This document shows positions 33,686 to 43,745 of a DNA stretch of 64,000 nt, one piece after another. The number at the start of each line of letters is the position of its first letter. Within the stretch, counting starts at the first letter, position 1. Location: assembly GCA_016630955.3 (NCBI GenBank), contig CM049987.1, forward strand, positions 744,001 to 808,000. Direction: 5' to 3'. Made by a program: the position numbers and the translations under genes. Below the pieces are notes generated by a model. The model had not been told where the DNA came from, did not search any database, and saw only the letters and a list, made by a program, of their open reading frames with translations. This DNA is from Didymella arachidicola. Lineage: Eukaryota; Ascomycota; Dothideomycetes; Pleosporales; Didymellaceae.

Positions 33686-35575
33686 CTACTTGTATCTCGC
33701 TGGCGTCTTGATTTGGCGGTTGCGCAGGCCAAATTTGGGTGGGGAGGGCGCCCGAGGCGGACCCTCAACCACCTGGCTTGATGGAGCAACAACACGACGA
33801 CGCTTTGCCGGGTTTTTTGCTGGCTTGGCTGAGGCTTCTTGCTTACGCTTATTTGCTGTATCGTGAGTTTTTTTTTGGTGTTGCAGCTTGTTGTTGTTGC
33901 TGTTTGAGCGCCTGGGCAGCTGCCTTTTCTTCAGCGCGCTGTTTCTGCTTGCGCTCACGCTCTATTTTGGCTTCTTGTCGAGCAACCTTTGCAGCTTCTG
34001 AAATTTTGAGATTGTAGAGCTTTGCCACCGCCTTGAGGTCCTTATCCTTGGCTTTTTGGAGTTGTTCCTGCTTCTTTTGCTCTTCTCGTACGCTCTCGCG
34101 ATACCTGGCTTCGCGGAGCTTTCTTGGGGACCAGAATACTGCCCCGCCGTGATACTCCTCGCGCTATTGAAGGTCCAGCGTCTTGCTCTTCTTCTTGGCG
34201 TTTGTTTTGGTGTTGAGGGAGCGATTGAGATACTCGTTCTCGTGGTGGAGAAGCTCGTTTTGAACCTGTAGAGACCAAAATGAAGCCTTAAGCCGCTGGG
34301 CTTCAACTTTTGACTTATCCCTAACCGCAGCGTCGAAAATTTTTCGCAGCTCACGCCAGCTATCACCGTCGCCGTGCTGCCCAATTTCTGGAGTCTCATC
34401 TTGTTGTTGTGGGTGTTTGTTGAAGCGTTTTAGGATGACCTGAGCATCCATCGGCCACACCCTAGTAGCTTGAAAACTCTTCTTGATGAGATCCGGAGTC
34501 ATTGTAGAGCTCCAAGCGGGCTAAAAGAGGCTGAAGAACTCTCTTTTTGTTGCCTTTGCCGTGCCGTGGGACTCGTGGAGGTGGTGATCGAGTTGTTTCG
34601 AGTATGCTTTCGACATGGGGCGAACACAACCACATCAAGTGGCTGCAAGCTGTGGGTTGCGTGGGGTGGAAAGATAGCCAACAGGATGCGGTTGCCATCG
34701 CATAAATCTATAAAATCAGTTGATACATAGCTGCCGTGGCCATCAAGGATCAGAAGCCGGTAACCCCGTCTTGCTTTTGGCTTCGTGAAGCGTTCAAATA
34801 CCTGTTCAAGCCACGCCATGCCGATCTCATTGTTGCTCCATCCCGTCGCTGAGTTTGAGAAGAAAATCTCATGTTTTGCGACCTCAACGGCGTCAACCCA
34901 GCTCGATTGAATCCCGGCGGTGCCCTTGTAGATGATGGCGGGCGGCAATACCTCACCGGAAGCGCATACGCAAGCCAGCAGCGTTACCCATTCTCTGTTG
35001 CCATCCTGTATCGCCGCCTTGATCTCTCCCGACGCCCACAGTGCCTTAGAAAAGACGCGCTTTGTGCGGTTTGTGATGCCGATGAAGAAGCCCTTCTCAT
35101 CCATATTGTAGGTATTGCGCGCGTCAACGTCGTACTCTCGCATCTTCGAATGCAACAAGTCGAAGTATAGACTGTATCTTTCTTCTGAATCAGCGTTGTG
35201 ACGTTTGCGATCGATCCCGGTGCTCCATTTGATTGTGAGCTCGTCGGCATGGCGATGCAGAAAGCGGGAAACCCAGGCTGTGGAAACCTCATTTTTGACT
35301 ATCGTCGCCGCGAAATTTTGTATCATTTCACGCGTAGGAGGAAGCCCTCGGCGAGTACAACGTTCTATGTATAGCACAAGTTCATGCTCTTGTTGTAGGT
35401 TGAGATTTCGGCGGTCTTGGGCAGCTTGTTCGGCTTTGGACGGTTGTGCGCCTTTGTGCCGTCGCGACAGCGTCGTTCGATCAACTCCGAATATTTTTGC
35501 AACTTAGCGGTACGAGAATTTATCTCCAGCCTCACGCGATTCGATATATTCAATCGCTTCTTGAGTCGGATCAAT
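33686..35575 (-). pseudogene. pogo/Fot1-type DDE transposase, disrupted
   Basis: Read on the minus strand. The N-terminal frame starting near 35575 has the expected DPTQEAIEYIESREAGDKFS and FGVDRTTLSRRHKG helix-turn-helix, but its first codon is ATT, not ATG, and a TAA lies at 35504-35506. A CENP-B-type region follows. The catalytic part from 35377 is intact: NTYNMDEKGFFIG, then RLLILDGHGSYVS, then HSLQPLDVVVF, the three acidic residues of a DDD triad. A frameshift occurs near 34620. The other frame continues SKAYSKQLDHH but has a TAG at 34521-34523 and another at 34164-34166, followed by a Lys/Glu/Gln-rich tail and a further frameshift near 33870 at a poly-A run. It cannot encode a functional transposase. 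Confidence 0.9.
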
Positions 35576-35626
35576 GGTTGTGGAGTTACGACGCGTCAAA
35601 GGTGGGTGGGTTCACGATGCGGCAGT

Positions 35627-35677
35627 TTGGTGGGGTGGCTCGTTGACTGTACTGGCTCGTTGGCTGCGCACGGATAG
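35627..35677 (-). repeat. Right terminal inverted repeat of the pogo-like element
   Basis: 51 bp, ends gcgcacggatag, is the reverse complement of the left TIR with one mismatch, and is flanked on the right by TA (35678-35679). Confidence 0.93.
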
Positions 35678-35679
35678 TA

Positions 35680-36046
35680 GACCGAGCGCGTCTAGCGTTG
35701 CGACACGCGTGGAGAAACAGGACGCCTCGGCCTGCAGTATGTGCGACGAGCGAATGACTGCGAAGATGGTGAGACACACGAACGCCATTATACCAAGATT
35801 ATGGTCGATTGCTTGAGGAAAGTGCAGTCGTAGTCATACACGTACATACCTGATGTTCAGAGGAGTACATAAAGCAACAGAACTCGCAGGAACGTTTGGC
35901 GAGTTCCACGCATCCCAATCTGCCTCGACTGATCAGTTCATTAGACCACGAAGGGCTTTTCCCAATCTCATCGATCAGCACCCTCTCAAAGCGCCTTCCT
36001 GATTAACAAAGTGGACAGTCTACCGTCTCGAAGGCATCCAGAACAA
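35680..36046. other. Intergenic between transposon and monooxygenase pseudogene
   Basis: About 370 bp with no gene. It would have held the promoter of the monooxygenase gene. Confidence 0.5.
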
Positions 36047-37285
36047 ATGCCGCAATCCAAGATCGCCATCGTTGGCGCAGGACCGGGGGGTTGTATGCTC
36101 GCTCGACTCTTGCACCAGTCCGCGATTTTAAGCACGATCTTCGAAGGCGAGAACTCGATCGACTAGCGCTCTCAAGGTGGGAGCCTCGACCTTCGAAAGA
36201 TGACTGGGCTTGCAGCTGTCAAAGCTGCTGGGTTATGGGAACAGTTTCTTGAACACGCTCGCTATGATGGAGAGAGTCTACTTGTGACGGATAAGAAGTT
36301 GACAACGTGGATGAGGCGGAGCCCGGGGACCAAGGACAGCCACAACAGTCTTCAAGAAGCACCAGAGATCGACCGTGCCGTGTTGAGAAAGATACTTATC
36401 GAAAGTGTACCGGAAGCCTCGGTCAAGTGGGGATGGAAGCTTACGTCCGGCTTGGAGCTCTCCTTCAGCAATGGTGAGACATTGTCTGGCTTCGACCTCA
36501 TTGTGGGCGCAGACGGTGCTTGGAGCAAGACTCGGACGCTTCTTTCACCAGACAAGCCTCGCTACGCCGGACTCGGCGGCTGGACTATGAGAATCTCCAA
36601 TGCAAAGGAGACTGCAACAGAAGCCTATGCGTTTGTAAATCGTGGCAGTGTTCTCTCGTACAGCGACGGGAGCGGCCTGGTTGGCCAGCAAATGGGCGAC
36701 GGCAGCATCAACATCTCTCATTACGGGCCTTACCGAGAAGACTTCACCTCGCAATGTGGGTTCGATTTCGAGGATCTCGAAGTGGCGAAAAACTACATTT
36801 TGCAAGAGTTGGACGAGTGGGCACCTCAGCTGAAGAACCTGGTCGAGTCCGCAAACGAGGGCGTCGTCTGGCGCAATCTCTATGAGCTGCCTGTTGGTTG
36901 GATCTGACCACACAAGACAGGTATCACGCTTCTGGGCGACGCTGCTCATGTCATGACCCCATTCGCTGGAATTGGAGTCAATACGGCCTTCTACGATGCA
37001 ATGGAGCTTTCAAAGCAGATTGTTGCATTCACTCAGGCCGAGGAGTCCGCAGATCTCGACAGGCATATCGTGCGTTATGAGAAGGCAATGTTCGAAAATG
37101 CCCATCGAGGTCAAGCACTGACCGAGCGTTCGAAGAGGGATATGCTACTCACACCGGGCGCACCCCGTACAACTATCGAGTCGTGGATCCTAAGGCACAT
37201 GAAGGGGGAATTTCCTGTCTGGGCACACCCTCTCCTGACCGGGCTTGTATATGCGGGTTTCTGGGTGTATAAGTTGTTCATTTGA
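36047..37285 (+). pseudogene. FAD-dependent monooxygenase (group A), two in-frame stops
   Basis: One frame from the ATG at 36047 to the stop at 37285 (412 codons) shows the whole family layout: the FAD-binding IAIVGAGPGGCMLARLLHQS at the N-terminus, RSQGGSLDLRKMTGLAAVKA, DLIVGADGAWSKTR (the DG motif), and LLGDAAHVMTPFAGIGVNTA (the GD motif), ending in a hydrophobic tail. It is interrupted by TAG at 36164-36166 and TGA at 36905-36907. No intron of normal size removes either stop without deleting conserved residues. Both stops can be explained by single C-to-T or G-to-A changes. Family knowledge: NAD(P)H-dependent hydroxylation of small aromatic or polyketide substrates, and tetracycline-type modification. 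It lies 370 bp from the transposon. Readthrough or sequence error cannot be excluded. Confidence 0.85.
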
Positions 37286-37722
37286 GTTCATCCTGAATTC
37301 AGGGCTTATGCTAGAAGCGATTGTATTGGGGTACATCGGACTGTAGTGCTCCTGACCTCGCTCCTCCTATCGACATATTCAGGGCTCAGGCGCAGCCAAT
37401 GAGCGCGGACCGGCGAACACGATAGACGCTACACGTCACTACTCCCGTCACGACCCCACAGCCCTGATCTCGGGCCAGACCTGGAGCCGCTGGAATGGAT
37501 GCTCACTGATAGGCTGTAGGTCTTGACAAATGTACGATAGAGGAATAGGAATTGAAATCATCGCCCGGAATGCAGACAAGCGCAAAATGACCGCCTTCCT
37601 CATCGGATGTAGATCAATCAGCTGGTGTCGGCTATAAGTATACCCCACAGCTACTGCAAGTCGCCCATGTTCACGATACTTACACCGTTACAATCGATTC
37701 CAGATCGCAAGCTAATTCTACT
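37286..37722. other. Intergenic between two + pseudogenes
   Basis: 437 bp without a gene; presumably the monooxygenase 3' end and the promoter of the GFA-type gene. Confidence 0.5.
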
Positions 37723-38187
37723 ATGTCGAAGAGTACCGGCTCCTGCCTCTGCGGCAAAGTCACATACGAGATTGAAGGTGGCCCATTAAACAAAGTAGGC
37801 CTCTAATTACCTACCTTTCAAATTCACGAGGAATAACACCCGCAGGCGCTCTGTCACTGCAACCAATGCCAAAAGAACAGCGGCAGCATCTACACGACCA
37901 ATATTGTCATCAACAACGACTTCTTCAAATCGTCCGGCAAGACCAAATCCTACTCCACTAAGGCAGAGTCCGGCCGCGTTGTCACCTTTGTCTTTTGACC
38001 GGAGTGTGGATCGCCGCTGTGGCACGAGGGCGATATGGCGCCGGATGCTAAGGTGGTCAGAGCAGGTACACTCGATGAGAAAAGTTCGAGGGAGGATGCG
38101 GTGCCCCTGGTTGAGGTGTATACAGAGAATCGCGTTGAGTGGTTGAAGGAGCAGCATGATACTAAGCAGTTCCCAAAGATGTTTTAG
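37723..38187 (+). pseudogene. GFA/CENP-V-type zinc enzyme, in-frame stop
   Basis: Exon 1 is 37723-37794 (MSKSTGSCLCGKVTYEIEGG), intron 37795-37845 (51 bp, GTAGGC to CAG), exon 2 37846-38187. The frame shows the GFA fold: CLCGKVTYE, then LCHCNQCQKNSGS, then SYSTKAESGRVVTFVF, then PECGSPLWHEG, and ends FPKMF. Between VTFVF and PECGSPLW there is a TGA at 37996-37998, exactly where family members carry the first cysteine of the CxxC zinc pair. The product as read would be cut at about residue 74 of 137. Family knowledge: glutathione-dependent formaldehyde-activating and related enzymes with two zinc sites. No intron removes the stop. A decayed gene is the simplest reading. Confidence 0.82.
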
Positions 38188-38446
38188 AGCTCTGTTGGGA
38201 TTAGCGAGGAGTTGACTGGGCGCATGCAATACTTGGTGCTTGAAGGCAGATTCGCGTCGAGAGAGGATGTGGTGCACGAACGGAGTTTGGAAGACTTTTG
38301 ACGATGAGAAGACTATGAACATATAATAGGACAAAGTCGTGGAGAGTTTCCGTTGCTCGAATGCAGGAAGAACAAAGCTCGATTTTTTGACAAATACCGT
38401 ATACACTCCTCACTATGCCCGAAATATTCAACGTCAAAGTCGAGAA

Positions 38447-39733
38447 TCATGCCTTCCAGGCGATCTTGACCCATTCTTCCACATCTTCCCACAACGTCTC
38501 AGGTCTCTCCAGTGCCGCAAAATGTCCTCCCTTATCGTGGCTCCTGAAGAAAACCAAATCGCAGGACTTTGCAGCCCAGGCCTGTGGGATCGGAGCCAGC
38601 TCGTATGGGAAGTATGAGTACCCACTTGGCTTATTGACCGTGTGCATTTTCTTTTCCTGACGGTACGTGTAGATGGTGGTTGGAAAACAGTCAGTCAACC
38701 AATATAAGGTGATATCTGCGAGGATGGTGTCAAGCGAGGGTGTTGTGCGAGGATCTGACCAAGCAAGGAACTTTTCCTAGAAGTGTATTAGAGCTGAAAG
38801 CAACGCATGGGTAGAATGTTAACTTACTCCAATCCAAGCCAGCTGCGCAATGGGCGAGCTTGCCATTACGAAGCCGATCGTAGCAGGCTTGGTGCCGTGC
38901 TCATTCGCATACGCCCTGCCCTTCTCGAAGAACTTGTCCATGCGCTCCAGTCCTTTCTTCTCTTGTTCCGTGATCTTGTCTTCGTCACTAGCTTTGTCTT
39001 TGATGCCGACATTGAGCATGAAGTTGAGATGCATTCCTTTGCACTCATCATATGTAGCGGCAATTACACGCGAGACCATGCTTCCAATGTCGCCACCCTG
39101 TACAAGGTAACCATTCTTGCCAAATCCTAGAGAAAGCATGACTTTGTGAATCAGTCGGCCAGTCTCGATGGTGGTCCAGTCCTTATCGCGGGGTGGGTCG
39201 GAAGACAGAGCATATCCAGGAAGAGAGGGAACGATGATATGGTATGGCAAGTCGTCCGGAATATGTTTGTGTTTCAAGTACTCTATGAGTGGAACAAACT
39301 CGAGGAAAGATCCTGGCCATCCGTGGAGGAATGCAATTGGAATTGCGTCTGCTTTGGAGGAGAAGAGTGCAGCGAAGTGGATGTCATACCTTTGGCCGTC
39401 GTCATCTTCAATGTGGGCTTTGAAGTTTGGCAAAGCATTGATGCGCTCCTCTTCTCTTCTCCTGCTGTTATTAGGATAATACTTGAATTCAGAGGTGTTC
39501 ACATACCAGTCGAAGCTGTCTTGCCAATGCTTCTTTGCATCTGTCATCCACTTATGCGTGACTCCAAACTCGCCATCTTCCCGCAGATTCTCATACGTCT
39601 GTTTCGCAACAGGACTGAGCTTGAGCAGAGTCTTGAAATCTTCGAGCTTCTGATCGTCAATGCGTAGCTTGAATGGTGTTGGTTCTTGCTGTGCGCCTGC
39701 CGGCACACCGCTGAATGGCTTGGTTGACGTCAT
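38447..39733 (-). CDS. Epoxide hydrolase (alpha/beta hydrolase, microsomal type N-terminus)
   Basis: Exons 39733-38828 and 38776-38447 on the minus strand, with a 51-bp intron (38777-38827, GTAAGT to TAG); 411 aa. The N-terminal EHN-type region contains PFKLRIDDQKLEDFKTLLKL and THKWMTDAKKHWQDSFDWYV. The hydrolase core has the oxyanion motif FLHGWPGSFLEF, the nucleophile aspartate in LVQGGDIGSMVSR, the join AWIGEKFLAWSDPR, a cap region, and the catalytic histidine in DKGGHFAALERP. Family knowledge: adds water to epoxides to give vicinal diols, in xenobiotic detoxification or secondary metabolism. There is no signal peptide. Unlike its left neighbours it shows no disruption. Confidence 0.93.
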
Positions 39734-40765
39734 GTTGCTTGTGTGGAGCTCAAGATAGAAGTGGGTGTGTGATCAGTGTAGGAGCTGCTTCTGTGCTGTA
39801 CTTATCTTATCCTCTACCTCACAGCAGTGTATAAGCTTACAAATACACAAGGAAGGTCTTGTTTGTTTGTAACATTCTACACGCGTGTAAGGCAGATGCC
39901 TGCTGATCCATGGCTCGATCAGGAAAGGGATCGGCTGATGACACACGGCAGACGCTATTGCAACACCAACAAACATTACAACGCTTGACTCCTCTATCCA
40001 GTCATTATAATGCGCCTACTTGGCGATATTTATTATATGGTAAATGCGCTTGAGGCAGGGGTGCGACTCCAGATTCCACTCCTGTTGCAAACCTATCGAT
40101 GGTATGAGCAGAGCACCATGCTACGGCTGCACTTTACCGATCATAGGCCGCACAGGATACCAGAAGATACAGATGGATGACAGAAGGTTTTGACGATAGT
40201 ATCTCAGTTGCAGTCAGTCAGCAGCAAAGCGCAGGAATTGTAGGTAGACGGGCGTGTGCACACTGAATCTGAGCCTCAATGCGTCACGTTGGTCATACTC
40301 AAAGGCTGTCAGATTGCCGATGAAGTATGCTACTTGTTGCGCAAGAGTGCATGGTACTTCTGGTCCACTGATCTCGTCCCGGTTAAGTGGTTAGGGCGAT
40401 TTATTCGAGGTTGTGATCGAGGTCGAGATCCAGAATGGGATCGAGATCGACCGCTGCTAGCTTTATGTGTGGCCTGCGGGTCAGCGCGGCTCACGCACCA
40501 CGATCCAATTCGACGGTATGTGACTAGTAGGTGTGGCAAAGGCCACGACGACAACGTCCAGGACATTCCAGACAAGTGAGCGCAACGCTGCAGAGCAGCC
40601 ATTTGAAAGGTGAATCCTTGGGTATATTGGTAAACGTAGCAGTGTACAAAGTATTTCGCGAGCTGTCGCTCAAGCGGGCATTATAGAATCAAACACGGCT
40701 CTCTCTTCCCACCAAGGAGAGAGGTAAATATGTACAACCTCTCAAGTAGCTCTCCAAAACGCTGC
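39734..40765. other. Intergenic, no supportable gene
   Basis: 1.03 kb with the epoxide hydrolase promoter at the left and the permease 3' end at the right. A short run with repeated gatcgagat-type units lies at 40415-40455. No coding content is recognised. Confidence 0.5.
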
Positions 40766-42731
40766 TTATTTGCTGTGGTTGCTGACGAAGCTTGCCCTCC
40801 TGGCCTCAAGTACAGCATCCTCATGTGTTGGGGGACCCTCGTAGTTGCGCTTGCCCCAGACGAAGTACCACGCGGTCGAGATGAGGATGACAGCAGCGAG
40901 AACAACAGATGCATAGTTCATCGAGGTAGGAGTGACGGGAAGATAGGTGGGCATGCAGAAGAGAGGAGTCGCAAGGGCGGACCAAGCTAGGTATTTGTTA
41001 GGATGTGTGTTAAAACAGAAGGGTGAACAGCGTACCGAGAGCAACAATGTTGCAGAAGAGACCAAGCTTGCCAAGGTAGAACTGGCCATCAACAACTTGC
41101 TTGCGGCCTCCGAGCACATTGCACACAATGGGCGCAGCATAGCTGAGTGTCAAGCAAATGACACCGACACCAGAGAAGGCGTTGAAAGCAGCCACAGCAC
41201 CGAAGTAGATCAAGCCGAGTACGAGCTGGACAACCATGCTCATCATCATGGCGTTGACAGGGACGTCAAACTTGGCATTGACAATTCTCCACATTTTGTA
41301 GCCAGGGATACCACCATCACGAGCGAAAGCGTAAATGGCGCGAGATGTGGCAGTTGTGCAGCCGATACCACAGAACAAACCCAGCACCATGAGTGGGATG
41401 AGAAGACCGATGGCACCGCCGGAGGAGCCCACAGCATCGACAATGATTTGGGGTGTAGGCTGGCCAGACGCGAGGGCAGCGAGCATGGCCTGATCGGGCA
41501 GGACGAAGACGAGGGGAATGAGGAGAACGAGACCGCAGATGGTGTTAAGGACAATGGTGCCGACCATTGCCTTGGGGACCTGAGTCGCAGGGTGGCGGAC
41601 TTCTTCGCACATACTATCCACTAGTCAGCACGTGGACAAATACCGTTTTGAGATTACCATGTTCTTTTAAGCATGTGTCGCAATGAGAGGAAGCAAATGC
41701 TCGGGTACACGACAAGGCTGCTGTGGGAGGGCTGCTTTGGAAAATTGCATGGGGTAGAGCGCTTGGGCAAAAACTGCGTGTCGCTCTGGCAGAAGTAAAG
41801 GGCATGCTCACGAGACAATCATTCCGGTCGAAGAGGTTGCGTAGGCAGCATGGAGAAGTCCGACCATAAACGACCATCCGGGAACCCATCCAGAGTTAGA
41901 GGTGTCGAGAGTGGTGAATACGTAATCGGCGCTGTGACGACCGTGTTTCGCAATGGCAAGCACGCACACAACAATGGCGATGACACCGGCAAAGGTCCAG
42001 AAGATGGCAAAGGTCTACGGTTAGTGAGTAACTTGTTCTCGAGGGGCTTGGGGGAGAATCCTCACATCGAGCCAGGGGAGCCACTTGTTCGAGGTTACAC
42101 AAACAATGTTGCACAGAAGTGTGACCCCAAGGAAGATCAGGTAGACCTGCCATGTTGTGCCAGCGAAGATACCGTTGCCGTCCGCATCGGTGAACACATT
42201 GACACATGCCACGTAGAAGAGAGCAGTAGCGAAGTTGACAGAAAGAGTGATCGTTATGTTACCGACGACAAAGCACCACCCACAGATCCACGAGGCGATC
42301 TTCCGGTAGGAAGGAGCAGCCAACATGAAAGTCTGGTAGTAGACTCCGCCGCTGGTAGGGTAGACACTGGTGATTTCTCCTAGAGATGCTGCGACGCAAA
42401 GAATAATCAGGGAGACAAGGAGCCAACCCCAGATGATGGTGACGGGGCCGCCGTTGACTACCGGATAGTAGAGCGTAGTGGCCAGTCCGTAGGGAATGGC
42501 GGCCAGAACGAAGGACATGAACGCAACCTGGAGAGTCGATCTTGAGCGCACAAGTTCGGACTTGTAGCCCATGGCGGCCAGAAGATCATCGGAGTCGTTC
42601 AACGCGCCTTCAGAAGAAGGAGCCTTGCCAAGACTGACCTTCCTTCCCTTCTCAGAAGCGCGAGGAATAACATCATTCTCAGCGGCATACGCATCTGACT
42701 GTGTGCCATATGCGTGGGCGGTGGTAGCCAT
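40766..42731 (-). CDS. Amino-acid/GABA/choline-type permease (APC superfamily)
   Basis: Four exons on the minus strand: 42731-42066, 42014-41812, 41613-41036 and 40986-40766; introns of 51, 198 and 49 bp; 555 aa. The N-terminus is hydrophilic (MATTAHAYGTQSDAYAAEND). It is followed by about twelve hydrophobic segments with the eukaryotic ACT-type pattern: LAAIPYGLATTLYYPVVNGG, SLGEITSVYPTSGGVYYQTF, SSTGMIVSMCEEVRHPATQV (restored by splicing), TATSRAIYAFARDGGIPGYK, and a C-terminal WGKRNYEGPP. Family knowledge: proton-coupled uptake of amino acids, GABA or choline across the plasma membrane; the exact substrate cannot be read. The second intron is longer than its neighbours. Confidence 0.93.
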
Positions 42732-43745
42732 GGTGGGCGATGTTGTGCTGTTTTCCTGAGGCCGGTTGGGAGGGTTGTCGTGGAAAGCTCTGCGACGTCC
42801 CGAACGGGGCCCGCGCGAGCTTTGAAGGGCTGCAGATGGACGTCAGGCCGCGGCTGGGTCAGCAACCCTGCTAGCCTGCAGCGGGCAAGTTGTGTTAGCA
42901 GGCCCACGCGAATCTGAGTTTGGGAGCCGTCTGTCATTGGCGCGTGTCCCTGGTAGGATGACCTGCATGCTTGCGCACTGGTGATACCGATGGACCACCG
43001 AAATGGGACGGAGAGTCAGCCGCCATTATCGACTCGACGAGCTCGCAAAGCTTCTAGAAGTGGAATAGAAGCTGTCAAATTTTCCTGCCGTCAAATGTCG
43101 GGGTTTGACTCCCTCCAGGCGGTACAAGGCGCACAATTTGGATTGACCGTGCACGGCGTTGAAGACGTGAACATCGAATGGAAGAAAGGCCTCAAGAAGT
43201 GGTGGAGCAGTCTCTGTGGCATCGCCGGCTGGTCGCCGTCTAGGGCGGACTCGGCCTGCGCTTGCTGCAGCCAATGAGCAAGACCATGATGGCCGACCAT
43301 GCTTGCTGCCGATGATGAGAGGGTTTTGGTGGCTTTCCTGCTCGGGTTTTTAAGACGCAAGCGTCGCAAAGATCCTGCCTGTGGTCGTGTGCATCAGGGT
43401 CTCGAGATAGCATGTGATAGGTTGCTATTGGCGAGGGGATTGCAGCAGGAGCAGCTGAGCGCGAAGGTCAATTGATGAAGATGTTTGAGCTTGTGCTGCA
43501 AGGGACGGATTGTGCGCGTCTTGTTCCAACGTCTCTCGATATTCGTTGTTCGTCTCACAATAGAGATGTCCGACCTGGGAATCGCGCACGCCCTACGATG
43601 TAGACCTAAGTCGCGCTCCACTGCAGAACCGTCAGCAGCGGAGCAGCCAGAAGCCCTACAAATGAGCAAAATCCACACACAAAGGTTCATGCCCGGATTT
43701 TCTTGCGATCACTGAACCTCGCGGCCCCGCAGCTACGTCACCAGC
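42732..43745. promoter_or_regulatory. Divergent region between permease and dehydrogenase
   Basis: 1.0 kb between opposite starts. No gene is supported; short frames on both strands lack conserved content. Promoters of both flanking genes must be here. Confidence 0.45.

Larger units (their letters stand above)
33533..35677 (-). mobile_element. Fot1/pogo-like (Tc1/mariner superfamily) DNA transposon, full length but inactive
   Basis: A 2145-bp element bounded by 51-bp terminal inverted repeats that differ at one position. The left TIR starts ctatccgtgcgcagccaacg at 33533 and the right end is its reverse complement, ending at 35677. TA dinucleotides flank both ends (33531-33532 and 35678-35679), the target duplication expected for this superfamily. 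Each TIR holds two direct copies of caacgagcca, which may be transposase binding sites. The interior is one broken transposase gene on the minus strand. Confidence 0.93.

Noticed and set aside
36091..36166. An intron ending at the TAG of the monooxygenase
   Set aside because: A GT-AG pair can be drawn but would delete the conserved FAD-binding helix and strand, so the stop is taken as real.
37990..38010. Selenocysteine recoding of the GFA-type TGA
   Set aside because: No selenocysteine machinery is known in ascomycetes and neighbouring genes also carry stops; kept only as a check in findings.
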